Shown here: piece by piece, positions 22,965 to 36,462 of the stretch | How positions within the stretch are numbered: position 1 is the stretch's first letter | Layout of the letters: every line of letters begins with the position of its first letter | From: Physcomitrium patens | Lineage: Eukaryota > Streptophyta > Bryopsida > Funariales > Funariaceae | Reading direction: 5' to 3' | NCBI RefSeq assembly: GCF_000002425.4 | Contig: NC_037272.1 | Location: 12,598,174-12,662,173, forward strand | Length of the DNA: 64,000 bases | Program-made: the position numbers and the translations under genes | The notes under the pieces: generated by a model | What the model was told of the DNA's origin: nothing | Seen by the model: only the letters and a program-made list of their open reading frames with translations | The model's database searches: none

Positions 22965-25900
22965 AATTGATTCCGAGTGATATAATGAGTTCTGCGGTTC
23001 TGGACCCATGAGCAGGTATTGTTCTTCTACTGTTGTAAACAGGATTTCTCATTCTGCAAGATTGTCCAATTTATTTTTTTATTTTATTTTATTTTTTTGT
23101 AATAGATATTAGTTTTGAATATTGTTATTGAACCCTTGCAGATATTTTCAGAATCTACACTCCTAATTGAGGGTGCTTGTTAGCTCTCGCAGCCCTAAAT
23201 TGAAACTTCCAGACCTCTCAATCTTCTTAACTCTATATACTCTATAATTTTAGTGGTTCATAATGTTTGATCCAGTTTGCATGACTTCATGTTCGAAGAT
23301 TTTATGTTTCGTGGGTTCACTTGTCTTTTGGCACTCCAGAGCATTGCATGAAAAGACTTCCAACGATGACAATGCCATGTCCTTTGCGTTGTGCCGCCTA
23401 GGTAACTTTTTTTTCCACCTCTGCCTCCTCGATCCAAGATTCCTTTCACAGACAACAATCGTAGTTGCTAGATCTGTTGTACATGATTAATCAATATTGA
23501 GGCCAATATGAAGTCTGAGGTCAAGAAAAAGTTAACTCTAAGCACAAGTTGGTTGGCTTTTAAAGAATGATGATAATTTAAGTCTTGAGGTCAGGGTTCA
23601 ACATTCTTCTCTCTTTCTTTCTCTCTTAATTTTTGTTTGTAATGTATACGCATTGAAGATATTAAGTGTTGCAGATTAAGTACATTTTTTGAATTCATTG
23701 AGGCAGTCAATTGGATTTCCTAGTGAGCTGAACTAGTCAGTCCAACTGCAACACCGTTTGTACAATTGTATAAACATTATAAATGTCTAATTTATGTATC
23801 TCACTTGTAACATGAAAATTGTGAATGCTACATCCCTGATTAATTTTGCTACATTCCATGTGACCTCTACACAACTTAAACTGTCTAAAAAGTGTGCTTG
23901 TATGTTTAGGGCATATTTGGTAGCTCAATATCTGATTCCAATATTGGCCTATTCTACTTTTAAAAAAATTATGACTTGTTTTTTTATAAATGATTCATTG
24001 CCTCTCTTTCAACCACCATCCTTTCTTAAAGCAAAGAAAGAAAAAATGCGCAAAAGAGGCATATTATTAACTGGTAACTAGTTGTCTTTAAAGAAGTCAT
24101 GTGAAATGAAGTAATATCAATTGGGGATGTAGCATTAACAATATTCTTAATTTATATTAAAATAAAATGTATTATTCTTTTATTTCAAATAATATTGATT
24201 CTAATTGCAGCCAATAGATTTTCAAATGACATGTATGTATGGATTAAGAGGATAAATATTTCAACATTAAAATAAAAGAAAATATTTTCTTTACAACCAA
24301 GCATCATATGTTATGTATATTATTCATACAAAATTACAAATTAAAATTTTTCAGACTAGGAAAATTTCTTAAAATACACGTTATGTTTTATAATATTTAT
24401 TAAGAAAGAATAAATTTTGAAATAATTGAAGAATTTTTTATGTGTTGCAAAATATGTTACAGTATACATTTTCAACAAAATTTTGTTGAAGGCAATTTTA
24501 GATTTTCAATATTATGCATTATGTTTTCAAAAATTTAACAAAAAGAAGCCAAATCTTTGTGAGGGACTAAAGCATTCTAGAACTTTGGTGATAAATGATA
24601 ATATTTTAAGTAAAAACTTAAGATATAATTTTTGAATTTGAAATTTATATTTTGATGTGTATATACATACATACATTCAAAATTAATAGGTGAAATTATT
24701 ATTTTCAAATTTTCAAATTCAATTTTATTAAGGTCATAAAAGAAAAAAGTTCTGTAATGCAAATACACATTTTGCATTTAAAATAATTATGACAGTACAA
24801 ACTAAAAAAATCCTAAAATTTATTTCCAAGTCAAAAACTCAAAATGTATCAAAAATAATTTGTAAAATGAAAAAGGTGGAAAGAATAAATTATTCTCAAA
24901 ATTCAGCCTATTTTTTTAAAAAATAAAACTAAATAAAAAAAATTCAAAAAAATATCGTGTTTTGATTAAAATATTGTATGTATTTTTTTATAAATTATAA
25001 TAAAAAACTAATATTTTGCAAAACATAATCTATTTATATCTTATTATTTATGATGTGTCATTTCTTTTTTAAAAAATACTTTGAATAAAAAAATTGCTAT
25101 TATATCATATTATTAGATAATGTAGAGATATTACAGTTAAAATTATGCTTGGTATCGTTTATTGTATTAATGGCAATTCATTTCTGTTCGATGTTACTAT
25201 TTGTGGGTAGGCTAGTATTATTTAGACCATGCACTGTTGAAAGAGAGACCTTCTGAATAGAGGCACTTCTAATGCCTCTATTTTATTCATATGATGCATG
25301 TATCAAAGCTTTTAGATTCTTTGACGATCATTGGCATTTTTAAAAATAAACTTGAGATTATTATTTGAACTATTTATATGATTAAGTTAAATAGTTCTTT
25401 GTATATTTTAAAACTGCAGAATAATCTATAAATACATTTTAAAACTTTCCAAAAGTCTTTATTTCCTACCTATTAAAAAATTATATTTAATCACGTATGT
25501 TCTAATAATAAGATTAATTTATTTTTATATATTGATATTAGAAACAAATAATAATAAAATAAAATTTAGTATACATGTTTAATATAGTAAAATATAATAA
25601 TAATAAATTAAATCATATGATAAAATTTAATCTATGAGTTAGTCATTATTCTTATTTTTAAAATATGTTTTATTTTTTTAAAGATATGTCTATTTATTTC
25701 ATACCAATTCTTTTGATATTCATATGATATTGTGAAATTTAAGTAATATCATATTTAATTTTTTAAATTCATCATTATTAATATTTTGTGCTCAAGTTTT
25801 ATCTTTAAAAATACGTATTAAAATTTGAGCTTATATCTATTTATCAAAATACATATACATATTAATATTAAAAAATTTTAATTTGCTTCAAAAAAAAAAT

Positions 25901-26019
25901 TAAAGAAATTCATTGACATATAAAAATATTAATCATTGCAATGAATTATAATACAAATAATATAAATAAGAATCACACAAATATATTTAATTGATATTAC
26001 ACAAACTAAAGATAATATG
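22965..26019. other. 3' flank of the 20219 gene, then AT-rich DNA
   Basis: About 22965-23500 is probably 3' untranslated and flanking sequence; it keeps the higher G+C. From about 23900 the DNA becomes very AT-rich, with no domain-bearing frame. A phrase near 23908 (GGGCATATTTGGTAGCTC) resembles termini of some plant miniature transposons, but I found no convincing partner. Confidence 0.4.
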
Positions 26020-26280
26020 ATAAATTTATAAAAATATATCATATATATTCTTTAAATATGCTAAAATATCAAGAATATCCTTATATTTTTAATAATAGTA
26101 AATATATCCTTATTTGACATAAATTATAACCAAAATTTCTTATTTAGTTGTTATTTGGGACTTAAATCATAGACTAGGCAGATTTTGTGATGCCCATTTT
26201 TGGCTTTTTGAGAATTACAAACATTTAGCTTGCTTTTATTTTATCAATTTATAAACCACACCTTATATCATATATTTGAT
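26020..26280 (+). repeat. Left arm of a long inverted repeat around the retroelement block
   Basis: It matches the reverse complement of 47405-47697, with shared words such as AATATGCTAAAATATCAAGA, TTTCTTATTTAGTTGTTATT and TTTTTGGCTTTT in the same order. Divergence is considerable, so the pair is old. Between the arms lie about 21 kb of nested Gypsy elements. Confidence 0.7.
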
Positions 26281-26901
26281 AGTGGTGGTATAGTAAGCAC
26301 TAGAGAAGAAATCAATTGGATATTGTGCATGCTTAAGAACCATATTTAAAGCTGTGTATGCTTAGAAATCTCAAATAGATGTAAAATTAAGCTTTACTGA
26401 GTAGTCTTTGTGGTGTTAGTTATTGGTAGAATATAGAAAATTTTCATGCCTTATAATTTAAGCATCTTTTAGATAGTTTAGTACTACAAGTCAAGTCAAT
26501 TGTCTTTTAATCCTCTAATATCCATAATTATTTATCTTTTTATGTAATATTAAGCTTTGATAAGCATAAAAATATATTCTCTCTAAAGTGATCCCATGAT
26601 AACTACTTAAAAAGAAAACTTGTATATTTAAAGATGTGCTAATCTTTTCAAAATCTTTATATTTTTCATCAATCTTTCAAAAAAGAAATAATATATTTTG
26701 TACTAGAGCTTAATACTCTATCATAGACATACATATTTACTTTAAGAATTATCTATATAATTAAGTAGAATTAAGTAAAAATAAATTGACCAAGTTTTTA
26801 GCCTACTAATTAACTTAGCCTACTAATAATACATGTATTAGTAGTTTATAGAACACATATAGATAACTTACCTTGAAAATTAAGTTTTATATCTAGCAAG
26901 G
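26281..26901. other. AT-rich DNA, no gene
   Basis: Lies between the inverted-repeat arm and the 5' LTR of the first decayed element. No open frame or recognisable repeat. Confidence 0.5.
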
Positions 26902-27428
26902 TGCCATGGATATATATTTATTTTTATTATTATTTAAGTAATATGAATAGATAAAAATAGATTAATTTTATAATACCTTTTAAAAGAACTTCTTAGATAC
27001 TGTTTTGATTTTACATATGTTTGTACTTGATTGATAGGTTAAAAACTTGGTACAAAATCTAATCATGTGTCACATATGTTGATAGCTTGTGGAATAAGCT
27101 AATTATGTAATACCCATATAAAAAACTTTTCTTACAAGTTAAGATATGTATTATACAAAGTCAACATGTTTTTGGAGGTCTTGTAGAAAGTTGCTACATA
27201 GATCCTAAGTAGATAGTATATAGAGAGGCAAGAGTAAAGCCTTCTTCACTCTTATCAATTCCTTTTTTGCTTCTAGTCTAGTTTCAAGAGTCTCTAGTTT
27301 CTTTGTTTTTTGACAATAACCATTTCAATTTTTTTTTACTATATATACTTTTCTATTTTTATTTTGTTATATTTCTCTGAAAGAGACTCATTTGATTATT
27401 TTCTTTAATTAAGTTCTTATCCTTGATA
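26902..27428 (+). repeat. 5' LTR of decayed copy 1
   Basis: It begins TGCCATGGATATATATTTA, the counterpart of TGTCACGGACATATA in other copies. It contains TATA-like AGTATATAGAG near 27213 followed by a GAGTAAAGCC...CTTCACTC region. The exact end is uncertain. A TATCAAAGC motif about 30 bp downstream resembles a decayed initiator-Met primer site. Confidence 0.65.
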
Positions 27429-27659
27429 AATTAATAAGAATATACTTATAATATCAAAGCTTTATCTTTTCTTGATTAAGAATGGATTACCTCTTTTTCT
27501 TGATAAGACTTAAGTGTATTAGGAGTTGCAAATTATCCTCTTCTAAATTGATATTATTTTTAGTATTTTTTCTTTGTTTTTAAGTCTTTTCTTCAATTTC
27601 TTTTGAGTGATGTTAAAAATCTTTATTTCTTTAGGTATTATTATAGTAGAACTTCTTGA

Positions 27660-28620
27660 AATAAAGAGTGCAGTGGCATAAATGCAAGAACACTTGAAAG
27701 AATTAATGCTTGTAATGCATCAATTCAATTTACTCTCACATAGAGCAATAAGAATAGGAGAGAGCAAAAATACAAAGATGATAAGAGCTGCTCGAATATC
27801 TACACCAAATTATATTCCTTCTTCTATGGTAGAACATCCTTTCAGTATTAGAGAAACAAGATTTGTATTATCCAAGAAGTTTGATGGCATAAGATCCAAG
27901 TTTCAAGGATTTATCAATTAAGTATAACTTGTGATTGAACTTCAACTCTAAAGCTATTCAATTCTAATATTGTAAGTTAGATTCATTGGTATACTCTTTT
28001 TCATCTTTTTTTGAATGACAAGATCCAATATTAGATAATCTAGAAGCTTTTTTAGTGGAGTTTTGATTTATGTATGGAGTACATGGTATAATTTGTATTG
28101 CAATCAATAAGATCCATATTTTGTGATAAGAAAATTAATAGGTAATATTATAAACTTTTTAATTTCAATAACTTATAAGTGATATCAAGTAAGATGATGC
28201 TATACTTGTTAGCTAATTTTTCTATAGATTAGAATATGAGGTAAAATAAATTGATTCTCAACTTATCTGATCTTCAAATATTGAGCCAACTAATTGACTT
28301 TATTTTGAGGTGTGATAATCAAGTTTTTTAATTTTGATCTAAAAGTTATACAAGTACATCTTAACATTATTATAATTCAATGAAAATACCAATTTCTTTT
28401 TAATACATATATTCAAAAATAGAAGATATACAAATTGATGCAATATATTTCAAACTTCTTAATAAGCAAAAAAAGACTTGTCGTCATCAGGAAGAATTGC
28501 CCTTATATTGTAGAAAACCTAAGCACAGTACTCAATATTTTCTAAAGAAACAATGCAACTACAAAATGAGAAGTACGGCTGAAAAAAAAAATAGTATGTT
28601 GGAAAGCAATTTTGTCCAGA
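27660..28620 (+). pseudogene. Gag remnant of decayed copy 1
   Basis: The phrase KKFDGIRSKFQGF (in 27682-27921) matches NKFDGTRANFRGF in the young element's Gag. The zinc knuckle region near 28485-28560 still reads LYCRKPKHSTQYF, with the first Cys side intact and the last Cys changed. The middle of Gag has many stops. Confidence 0.7.
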
Positions 28621-28633
28621 TATAATAGAGATT

Positions 28634-28978
28634 GTGCAAATGGAACTTTATACAATACTTAGCGAAGGTCTTATTTTTTCCTCAGAATCCTCTCTTTATT
28701 TTATAATAAATACAATTTTAAGACCTAAACATCACAAAGCCTTTATGTTGTTAGATTTAAAAGCTTCAATGTATTTTTTAAATGAAGAATTTGCTAAAAG
28801 ATATAACATACCTTTAGTAAAGAAAATTAAACCTATTCACATAGAAATCATAGATGGTCATCTATTGTCTTCAAAAAATATTACTCATGAAATCTTTTTT
28901 ATAGAAGTAACAATTAATGGTCATAATAGCTTTGTAATATTTAATATATTATATCTCTTTTTAATCCAATTATTTTAG
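28634..28978 (+). pseudogene. Protease remnant of decayed copy 1
   Basis: The stretch EEFAKRYNIPLVKKIKP through HLLSSKNITHE aligns with the protease of the young element. The active-site LDSGAS of the latter is LDLKAS here, which removes the catalytic motif. Confidence 0.75.
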
Positions 28979-29299
28979 ATTTATCATGGTTAAAAAAATA
29001 TAACTCAAAAATAGATTGAATTTCTTGTAGTCTTATCTTTTTTGAAAGTGTAACTAAAAGCATAATTGATCAAGTAGAAAGTTATAAGTCTAGTGTAATT
29101 AAATTTGTATTTGTAGGTGCAAGAGCTTTCTTACATGTTGTAAAAGAAGGATTACATTTTGTCATTTATGTTGGATTTGTTTCTAATGACGAAAAGACTT
29201 CAAGTGGCATTCCAAACCAATATCAAGATTTTGAAGATGTATTTGAAAAGAAAAATATAAATACTCTATTAGAACATTATTTTTATTATTATACAATTG

Positions 29300-30600
29300 A
29301 CTTTTAAGAAGGAGCTTAATTGTAGTTTAGACCAAATTATAATTTATCACAAAATAAATTTACTATATTCAAGGAGTATATTGAAGAAAATCTTATTAAA
29401 AAATTCATATGCCATTCCAAATCTCCAGCAGAAGCTTTAATTTTATTTGTAAAAAAAAAAGAATACATCATTGTGGATGTGTGTTAATTATTAAAGATTC
29501 AACAAAATCACCATGAAGAATATGTACCTGCTACCTTTGATATTTGAACTTCTTGAATAGTTGAATCAAGCTAAGATTTATACAAAAATAGATTTATAAG
29601 GAGCATACAATCTGATATGCATAAAAGAAGGAGATAAATGGAAGATTGTGTTTTAAACAAGGTATAGATATTTTGAATACAACTTCATGCCTTTTGGACT
29701 TACAAATGCATTAACAACTTTTCAACATCTAATGAAGTTTTTTGAGGGTTTTTAAATGACTTTATTATTTTTTACCTAGACAATAACTTAATCTATTCTA
29801 AGAATATAGTAGAATATGAACTTTATATTTGTCATGTGTTATAAAAATTAAGAGATAGAAGACTCTATGCTAAGATAAAAAGAAAATTATATATTCCATA
29901 CTACTCAAGTCAACTATTTAGGATATATTATTTCAAATGATGGACTTATGATGAATTTTAAGAAAATTCAAACTATTATAGATTAAAAGATTTCAAAAAT
30001 AATAAGAGATGTCCAATATTTTTTGAAATTTTTTAACTTTTGCCAAATCGTCATCAAGAATCTTTCTTAAGTTACACTACACTTATATATTTGACTTATA
30101 AAAACAAACTTCAATAGAAGCAAGAAGTAGAAGCAATATTTAAAACTTTAAAGATAGCTTTTATTTTTGTACCAATCTTATATTGTGTCAACTTTTTTAA
30201 GCCATTTTTTATGAAAAGAAATACATTGGACTTTAATTTTGATGCTATATTATCAAAAATAGAAATAAATGATAAACTTCATTCAATAGCTTTTCATTCA
30301 AGAAATTTTTTAATAGTCAAGATCAATTATAAGATTCACAATATAGAACTTCTTGCAATTAAAGACTTGTTTCAAGAATGGCACCATTATCTAGAAGGTC
30401 CATTTAATCTATTCATTATTTATATCAACTATAAGAATCTTGAATACTTTATGTTAGTACATGTTTTGAATCGTCGTCAAACATGTTGGAGCATGTCTTT
30501 GTTAAGATTTGATTTTAAGATCACCTATTGATTCAAAAAATAATAAGGTTTATTAGATGCTCTTTTTAGATATTTTTATCTTGCACCAAAATAAGAAGAT
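29300..30600 (+). pseudogene. RT and RNase H remnant of decayed copy 1
   Basis: RT phrases survive between stops: a KFICHSKSPAEALILFVKK-like block near 29400, YRYFEYNFMPFGLTNAL near 29660-29710, and a decayed YLDD near 29775. RNase H is the best-kept part (30211-30531): FHSRNFLIVKINYKIHN, KNLEYFMLVHVLNRRQT, RWSMSLLRFDFKITY-like. It aligns with the young element's RNase H. Confidence 0.75.
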
Positions 30601-30846
30601 GTATCTTTTGATTAACAAAGAACGATTCTTTTAAAGCAAAAGTACTTTCATCTTTGAGCAATAAAATCAACATTAACTATTGATTCAATTCTTGTCAAAA
30701 AAATTCAATCAAGTATGTTCTCCGACCTTCTTGTTCATGATATTAACAATCTTTCTTATAAGTCTTATGATGCTTCTAAGTTCGAATTCAAAAACAACCT
30801 ATTCTATTTCAAAACATGCCTTTACATTCCAAAAGGAGAAGTACAT

Positions 30847-32131
30847 TGTCATGGTAGAGAGAATTTGCCTTAAAAAAATGCTAGGCTTTTAGTTGTCACT
30901 AATTGCTCAACCAAGCCTCTAGATTAAAAAAAATAAAAAATAAAAATAATTTATATATAAAATTATCCATATAAGGGCAATTCAATCAATATATAAGCTC
31001 TAAGTATCAAAGGTCATAAAAAATGTGATAAAAATATTATAAAATCTTATATATCCTTAAGGTGAATTTTTTTTAAACTTTAATATTTCATATCTTACAA
31101 TCTGACAGTCCAAAAAAACCAAAATTTTACATAAAGTAGTGATGTACTTTTAACAACTATTAAAACAAATTTCAAGTACAAATTCATTATAAATCTTGAA
31201 ATATTATCAAAACCCTAATAATAACTTCAAACCCTTGCTTATATATATCCATGTGTAATTTTCTTTATATCTCACAAAACAAGTATTCAAATACCATAAA
31301 ACTTTGTTATATAGCTTTTTAACCTAATAATACACATTTTTAGAAATTTTGAGCCAAAAATTCATCCAAAAACTTAAGATATGGCTCCAACCATTACTAT
31401 CATTAAAATGACTCTTTTACTGCCTTTGAATTACATGTGCTATCTTCAATGCTATATAACTTCTTTATATAAACTCTAAATGCAGAAATTCTTTCACAAA
31501 AAATATAGATCTTAAAATTACTCTTATAATTGTACTTCCCGATCTTCAAAATCTATCATAAAACTCCTCGTATCTTTAGAAGAGCAATAGTATGTCTTAA
31601 AAAGGTACATTAACTTCACATGGCTATTATTTCATCATCCTAACTCCAAATCCTTTAAAATTTGTACACAAATTATAATCCAAAATTTAAACCTTATAAT
31701 TCTTACTTTTTATTCTTAAGTACTTCTTTTGAAGTTTCTAAAATCCTTGTTATGGTCAAGGATAGCCTGATGAATGCCTATTAGATATGGCCTTTGACCA
31801 ATAGAGATGAAGATCTTTACTCTTAGCCTTCATCCATCTATACCTTACTTTCATTTCTCCATATAAACTTCTTAGAGGTTTGAATCTTCATCTTTGAACT
31901 TCAATCTTCATCTTTGAACTTCAATCTTCTCCTTAAATTTTATACTAAGTATTCAAATCTTATATATTTTAAATATTATAATTAAAATAGATAAACTTTA
32001 AAATAAATTTTTTTACATCAACTTTTTTTATATTAAACTATTAAATATTCTAGAGTATATCAATATTTATAAATATATTATTTATTTTAGTTAATTTTTA
32101 TATATTATAAATAATTATAATACAATAACAT
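30847..32131. mobile_element. 1285-bp insertion, probable solo LTR, in decayed copy 1
   Basis: GTACAT occurs at 30841-30846 and again at 32132-32137. Joining the flanks restores continuity with the homologous stretch of copy 2 (about 44580-44600) in the linker before integrase. The insert begins TGTCATGG and ends ACAATAACAT, close to the TG...CA of an LTR, and has no protein-coding content. That fits a solo LTR of another family. It contains a small direct duplication (TTCAATCTTCATCTTTGAAC, near 31888-31925). Confidence 0.6.
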
Positions 32132-33420
32132 GTACATGTTCTTCAAAGAATATTATGATTTTCTAGCATCCAAATATTTTGGAAAAAATAAGACTTTAAA
32201 ACTTATATCTAGAAATTTTTAGTAGCCATAGTTGTAGAAGGTAGTAAAAGACTTTGTCTAGTCATGTAATATTTGTTCAAGGTCAAAAACTCCTTGTCAT
32301 TGATCCTATAGACTTTTATAGCTATTACCTATTCTAGAACAACTATGGTCTTTTCTTTCTATGGATTTTATTATTGATCTTTTTGTCTTAGATTCTTATG
32401 ATTCTATATTTGTAATAGTATATCATTTCACCAAGATGGTATATTTTATATTATATACAAAAACTATCATAGATGAAGAAATAGCTAAGATTTTCTTTGA
32501 CAACATCTATTACTATCTTGGATTATCTAAGGATATTATATTTGATAGAAGAACTCAATTTGTATCAAGATTTTGGAGAATGTTTTTTAAGATTCTAAAA
32601 GTGGGCATTAAACTATCTTTTATTTTCTATCTTGAAATTGATTAATAAATAAAGAATGTTAATAAAATTTTGAAGCAGTATTTGAGATGTACTATCAACT
32701 ATCAATGAGATAATTGAACAATTTTTTGCCATTGGCAAAGTTTTCTTATAATAATATGGTACATTCTTCTATGTAATAAATATCTTTTTTTGTTAATTAT
32801 GGATATCATCCATGACTTGATACTTTTGACTTTTCAAAAGTTAATAATCTTGTGACAAAAGATTTAGCAAATTATTTATTTGAGCTACATACAATAATGA
32901 ATGCATGACTAAAAGAGGCTCAAGAACAACAAAAGAGCAATTTGGATGCATATTGAAAGAAACAACCTCATTTTCATATTAGTAATAAGATATGATTACT
33001 TTGTGACAATATTAAAACTATTTGCCCTTGTGAAAAGTTGGATTATCATAAATTTAGATCATTTTTTATTTATGAACAAGTCAATCCAATTTCTTATTGA
33101 TTATATCTAAGAAAGTCTATAAAAATCCATCTCATATTTCATGTATTTCTTTTAGAATCATATAAGATAGTGAATATTTAGGAACAAAGACAAATACCAT
33201 TGTTTTTTATAAAAATAGATAATAATCAAGAATTTGAAGTAGAAGAAATCTTAGACTTAAGGTGGTGCCAATATAGGGTTGAATATCTTATTCATTAGTA
33301 CGGATATAATATTAGTAGAAGCACTTGAGAGCCAACAAAAAATCTTACATATACAGCAATGAAGGTCAAAGTTTTTTTTATCAATGATATCCATCAAAAT
33401 CAAGTTGAAGGATAGTAAAT
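32132..33420 (+). pseudogene. Integrase remnant of decayed copy 1
   Basis: It resumes at 32138 after the insertion. Recognisable are MDFIIDLFVLDSYDSIFVIV with the first Asp (32361 on), LSKDIIFDRRTQFVSRFW with the second Asp, and a decayed DGQTERMNQ block near 32640, where the Glu has been lost to a stop. A C-terminal region like a chromodomain (QEFEVEEILDLRWC...GYNIS, near 33225-33320) is also decayed. Confidence 0.75.
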
Positions 33421-33748
33421 CTTTGTTATAAAAGAAACACAATTTATAAAAGATTGTATTCTATCTTCTATCTTTGTTTGTAATTTTTGTATAATTGTGG
33501 CCTTAAGAAGATAGAGAATTAATAGCCAATGGATTCAACTTAAGATCCATCATTTTTTGATTTATTGGATAAGACATTGCAATTATCACAGCCTTCAAAA
33601 TAATGTAATAGGATTGAAAGGACCTATCAACTAAATTTGAAGGAAATAAAGATCAAAGTATATGGCAATTATAATTTGCCACATCTTAGATTTCTTCAAC
33701 ATGTAATCACTGCTCCTTGTGGAACTCGTCCTTAAAAGGTGAAATAAT

Positions 33749-34265
33749 ATCATTGATATATATTTACTATAATTATTATCTACATAATATGAATAAATAA
33801 AAATAGATTAGTTTTATAATACCTTTTTGAAAAACTTTCTAGACGTTATTTTGACTTTATATATATTTGTAGTTAATTAATAGATTAAAAATTTGGTCAA
33901 CAAGCTAAGTACATACCACATGTGTTGGTAGCTTATGGAACAAGTTAATTATCTAGAGCCTATATAGAAAACTTACCTTGCAAGTTAAGATATGTGTCAT
34001 ACAAAGTCAACACGTTTTTGGAGGTCCTATAGAATATTGCCACATAGATCCTATGTACATAGTATATATAGAAGCAAAAATAAAGCCTTCTTTATTCTTG
34101 TCAACTCTTTTCTTGCTTTTAGTTTAGTTTCAAGAGTCTTTAGTTTCTATGACTAACAATAATAGCTATTCTAATTTCTTTCTAATATGCATACTTTTCT
34201 ATTTTTATTTTATCATATTTCTTTAAAAACACCTCATTTGATTATTTACTTTCATTGAATTCTTG
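33749..34265 (+). repeat. 3' LTR of decayed copy 1
   Basis: It aligns with 26902-27428 over its whole length. It keeps a TATA-like AGTATATATAGAAG (near 34060) and a decayed heat-shock triplet (33837-33848, TTCtaGAcgTTa). It abuts the truncated LTR of the next element at about 34268. Confidence 0.7.
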
Positions 34266-34267
34266 AT

Positions 34268-34541
34268 CTTTACACAAAGTCAATATGTATTGGAAGTCCT
34301 ATAGAATATTGTTACATAGCTCTTAATTAGAGAATATATATAGAAGCAAGAGTGAATCCTTCATTACTCTTTTCAATACCTTTTTAGTCTTTAGTCTTAT
34401 TTCAAGACTTTCTAATCTTCTTGTCATTAGCAATAGCCATTCTAGTTTAATATTATATTATTTATAAGTGATTTTTTAGTCTTTTTTGAATGATACAAGA
34501 GCATATTGATCTTTTCATTATTTGAAGTTCATATCCTTGAA
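34268..34541 (+). repeat. Truncated 5' LTR of decayed copy 2
   Basis: It starts in mid-LTR (AAAGTCAATATGTATTGGAA) directly after the 3' LTR of copy 1 and runs through TATATATAGAAG to TTCATATCCTTGA. The missing half suggests deletion or LTR-LTR recombination between neighbouring elements. Confidence 0.65.
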
Positions 34542-34799
34542 AATTTGTTAAGAGTGATAATTTATTATTTTTATCTTTTTTTAGAAGTGAATAAATTATT
34601 CTACTTTTATTTTTATATTTTGAAGGTTATAAATTATCCACGTTTAAAAGAATTATTTAGTTTTCTAATACTAATTTTTTTCTTATAAAAAGTAGATTAT
34701 CTCTCTTTTTAGAAATTTTTATTTAATATTAAAGATTATAAATTATCATCTTCTAATTTAACTTGTAGATCTATTAAGTTTTTTGAAATGGAAAGAAAA

Positions 34800-36335
34800 A
34801 TTATTTGTAACTTTTGTAAATCTTCATGAACTTGTCAACACTCTTAAAATAAAAATATCACGCATTATCAACATCGACCATAGAAACATTAATCCTATGC
34901 ATATGAAAGAAATTTAGAGTCTACATCAAGACATTGTATAATTCAAGGAAGAAAATAGATTGACATCATAACTAAATCTAAGAAGTTTTGTTTTTATAAA
35001 TATAATAAGGATAAAAATTAATATACTCAAGAAGTTTGATAGAACAAGATCAAAATTTTGAAGATTTTTGCAACAAGTCAAGCTCTATCTAAGGTTGCAT
35101 TCCTTCCAATAGCTTAATGGATTTACTAAAGTTAGATTTCTAGGTACATTTTTATTTGGAAGTACTTTCTCTTGATTTGTACTTTTGATAGAAAAGAATT
35201 CACAATTCTTTCATGATTTGAATTCATTCCTAAAAGTGTTTATCGCCACTTTCAAAGAAAGTGATCAAGAAAGAGTAGCAGAGACTAAGCTCTTATCTTT
35301 ATGACAAGGATCATGGTTAGCCACCATATATGCTGTTGAATTTCAAAACTTTTCTTGTGACGTAGATTGAAATGACAAAGCCTTTATCAATCAATTTTAA
35401 TATGGATTGAAGGATAATGTCAAGAATTTGTTATTTATAATATTGAAAGTAAAATCTTCAAAATAATTTATTGCTCAAGTCATTACATGCAACAATCAAT
35501 TATTTGAAAGGCATCAAAAATAAAAAATTTACTAAAAAGAAATAAGTTAAGTAATGACAACAACTTCTAAGTTCTCAAAAACTTATTCATTAAGGCCAAA
35601 ATTAATACAAATTAATATAATATATTTTAAATCATTCATAAAGTAGAAAAAGATTTAATGTTATTAAGAGATTTTGTGCCTATATTGTGGAAAAGCTAAG
35701 CACACTACTCAATATTGTCCAAAAAATAAACATAATTATAAAATGAAAAGCACATTTGTCAAAAAGATAATGTGATAGAAAATAAGTTTCTCGAGCTATA
35801 TTAGGAATTATGTCACTGGAATCATGTACAATCTCTAATAAAGGTTCTATTTTTTTCTTAGATCTTTCACTTGATTTTATAATAGATATGTATTTAGATC
35901 TTAAAAATTATAAGTCTTTGCTTTATTAGAATTAGGATGTTTTATAGACAAAGACTTTGTTAAAGATCTTAAATTTGTTTTTATAGATAAAGACTTTTTT
36001 AAAAAATAAAAAATATCTTTAGTTAAAAAAATTATATCTATACATGTAAAATCATAGATAGTTATTCATTTTTTTTAAAGATATTATCCATAAATTTTTC
36101 TTTTAGATGTATCAATTAAAGATCATAATATCATAGTAATATTTAAAAGAATAAGATCTTCTTTTAATCTAATTATTTTAGGATTATTATAATTAAAAAA
36201 ATAATCTTCAAATAAATTGGATTTCTTTTAATCTTAAATTTTTTTATAATTTAATCCAAAATCTCATTATTCAAGTAGAAATACATAAGTTAAGTTCATC
36301 CAAACTCTTGTTGATAGGTTTGAATGCTTTCATGT
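34800..36335 (+). pseudogene. Gag and protease remnant of decayed copy 2, left part
   Basis: The Gag mid-part (QFQYGLKDNVKNLLF-like near 35395) and a zinc-knuckle LCLYCGKAKHTTQYC (near 35675-35715) match the young element's Gag. Protease phrases near 35940-36130 are heavily broken. The left part ends at CATGT (36331-36335), the target duplication of the young element. Confidence 0.7.
36331..36335. repeat. Target site duplication, left (CATGT)
   Basis: CATGT immediately before the TGTCACGG terminus of the young element. The same five bases follow the other end at 42869-42873. Confidence 0.85.
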
Positions 36336-36462
36336 TGTCACGGACACAAAATACAGACTTGAAATCTAACAAGAAGTTTAAGAAGAAGTGGCAGAACTAG
36401 ATTAAACAGATGAGTACAAGAACAACACCAGAAAGGTGAGCTAGAACTCCAAGAGATGTGTT

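Larger units (their letters stand above)
26902..34265 (+). mobile_element. Decayed full-length Ty3/Gypsy element, family B, copy 1
   Basis: The 5' LTR is about 26902-27428 and the 3' LTR about 33749-34265; they resemble each other throughout with many differences. Between them, Gag, zinc knuckle, protease, RT, RNase H and integrase follow in order on the + strand, each full of stops. At protein level it resembles the young minus-strand chromovirus (shared PR, RT and RNase H phrases), but the LTR differs, so it is a related, older family. An insertion of about 1285 bp interrupts it at 30847-32131. Base composition is strongly AT-biased, as expected from long-term deamination of methylated cytosine. 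Confidence 0.8.

Noticed and set aside
23908..24310. Miniature transposon suggested by GGGCATATTTGGTAGCTC and a distant ACAACCAAGCAT
   Set aside because: The two ends match too poorly and no target duplication was found.
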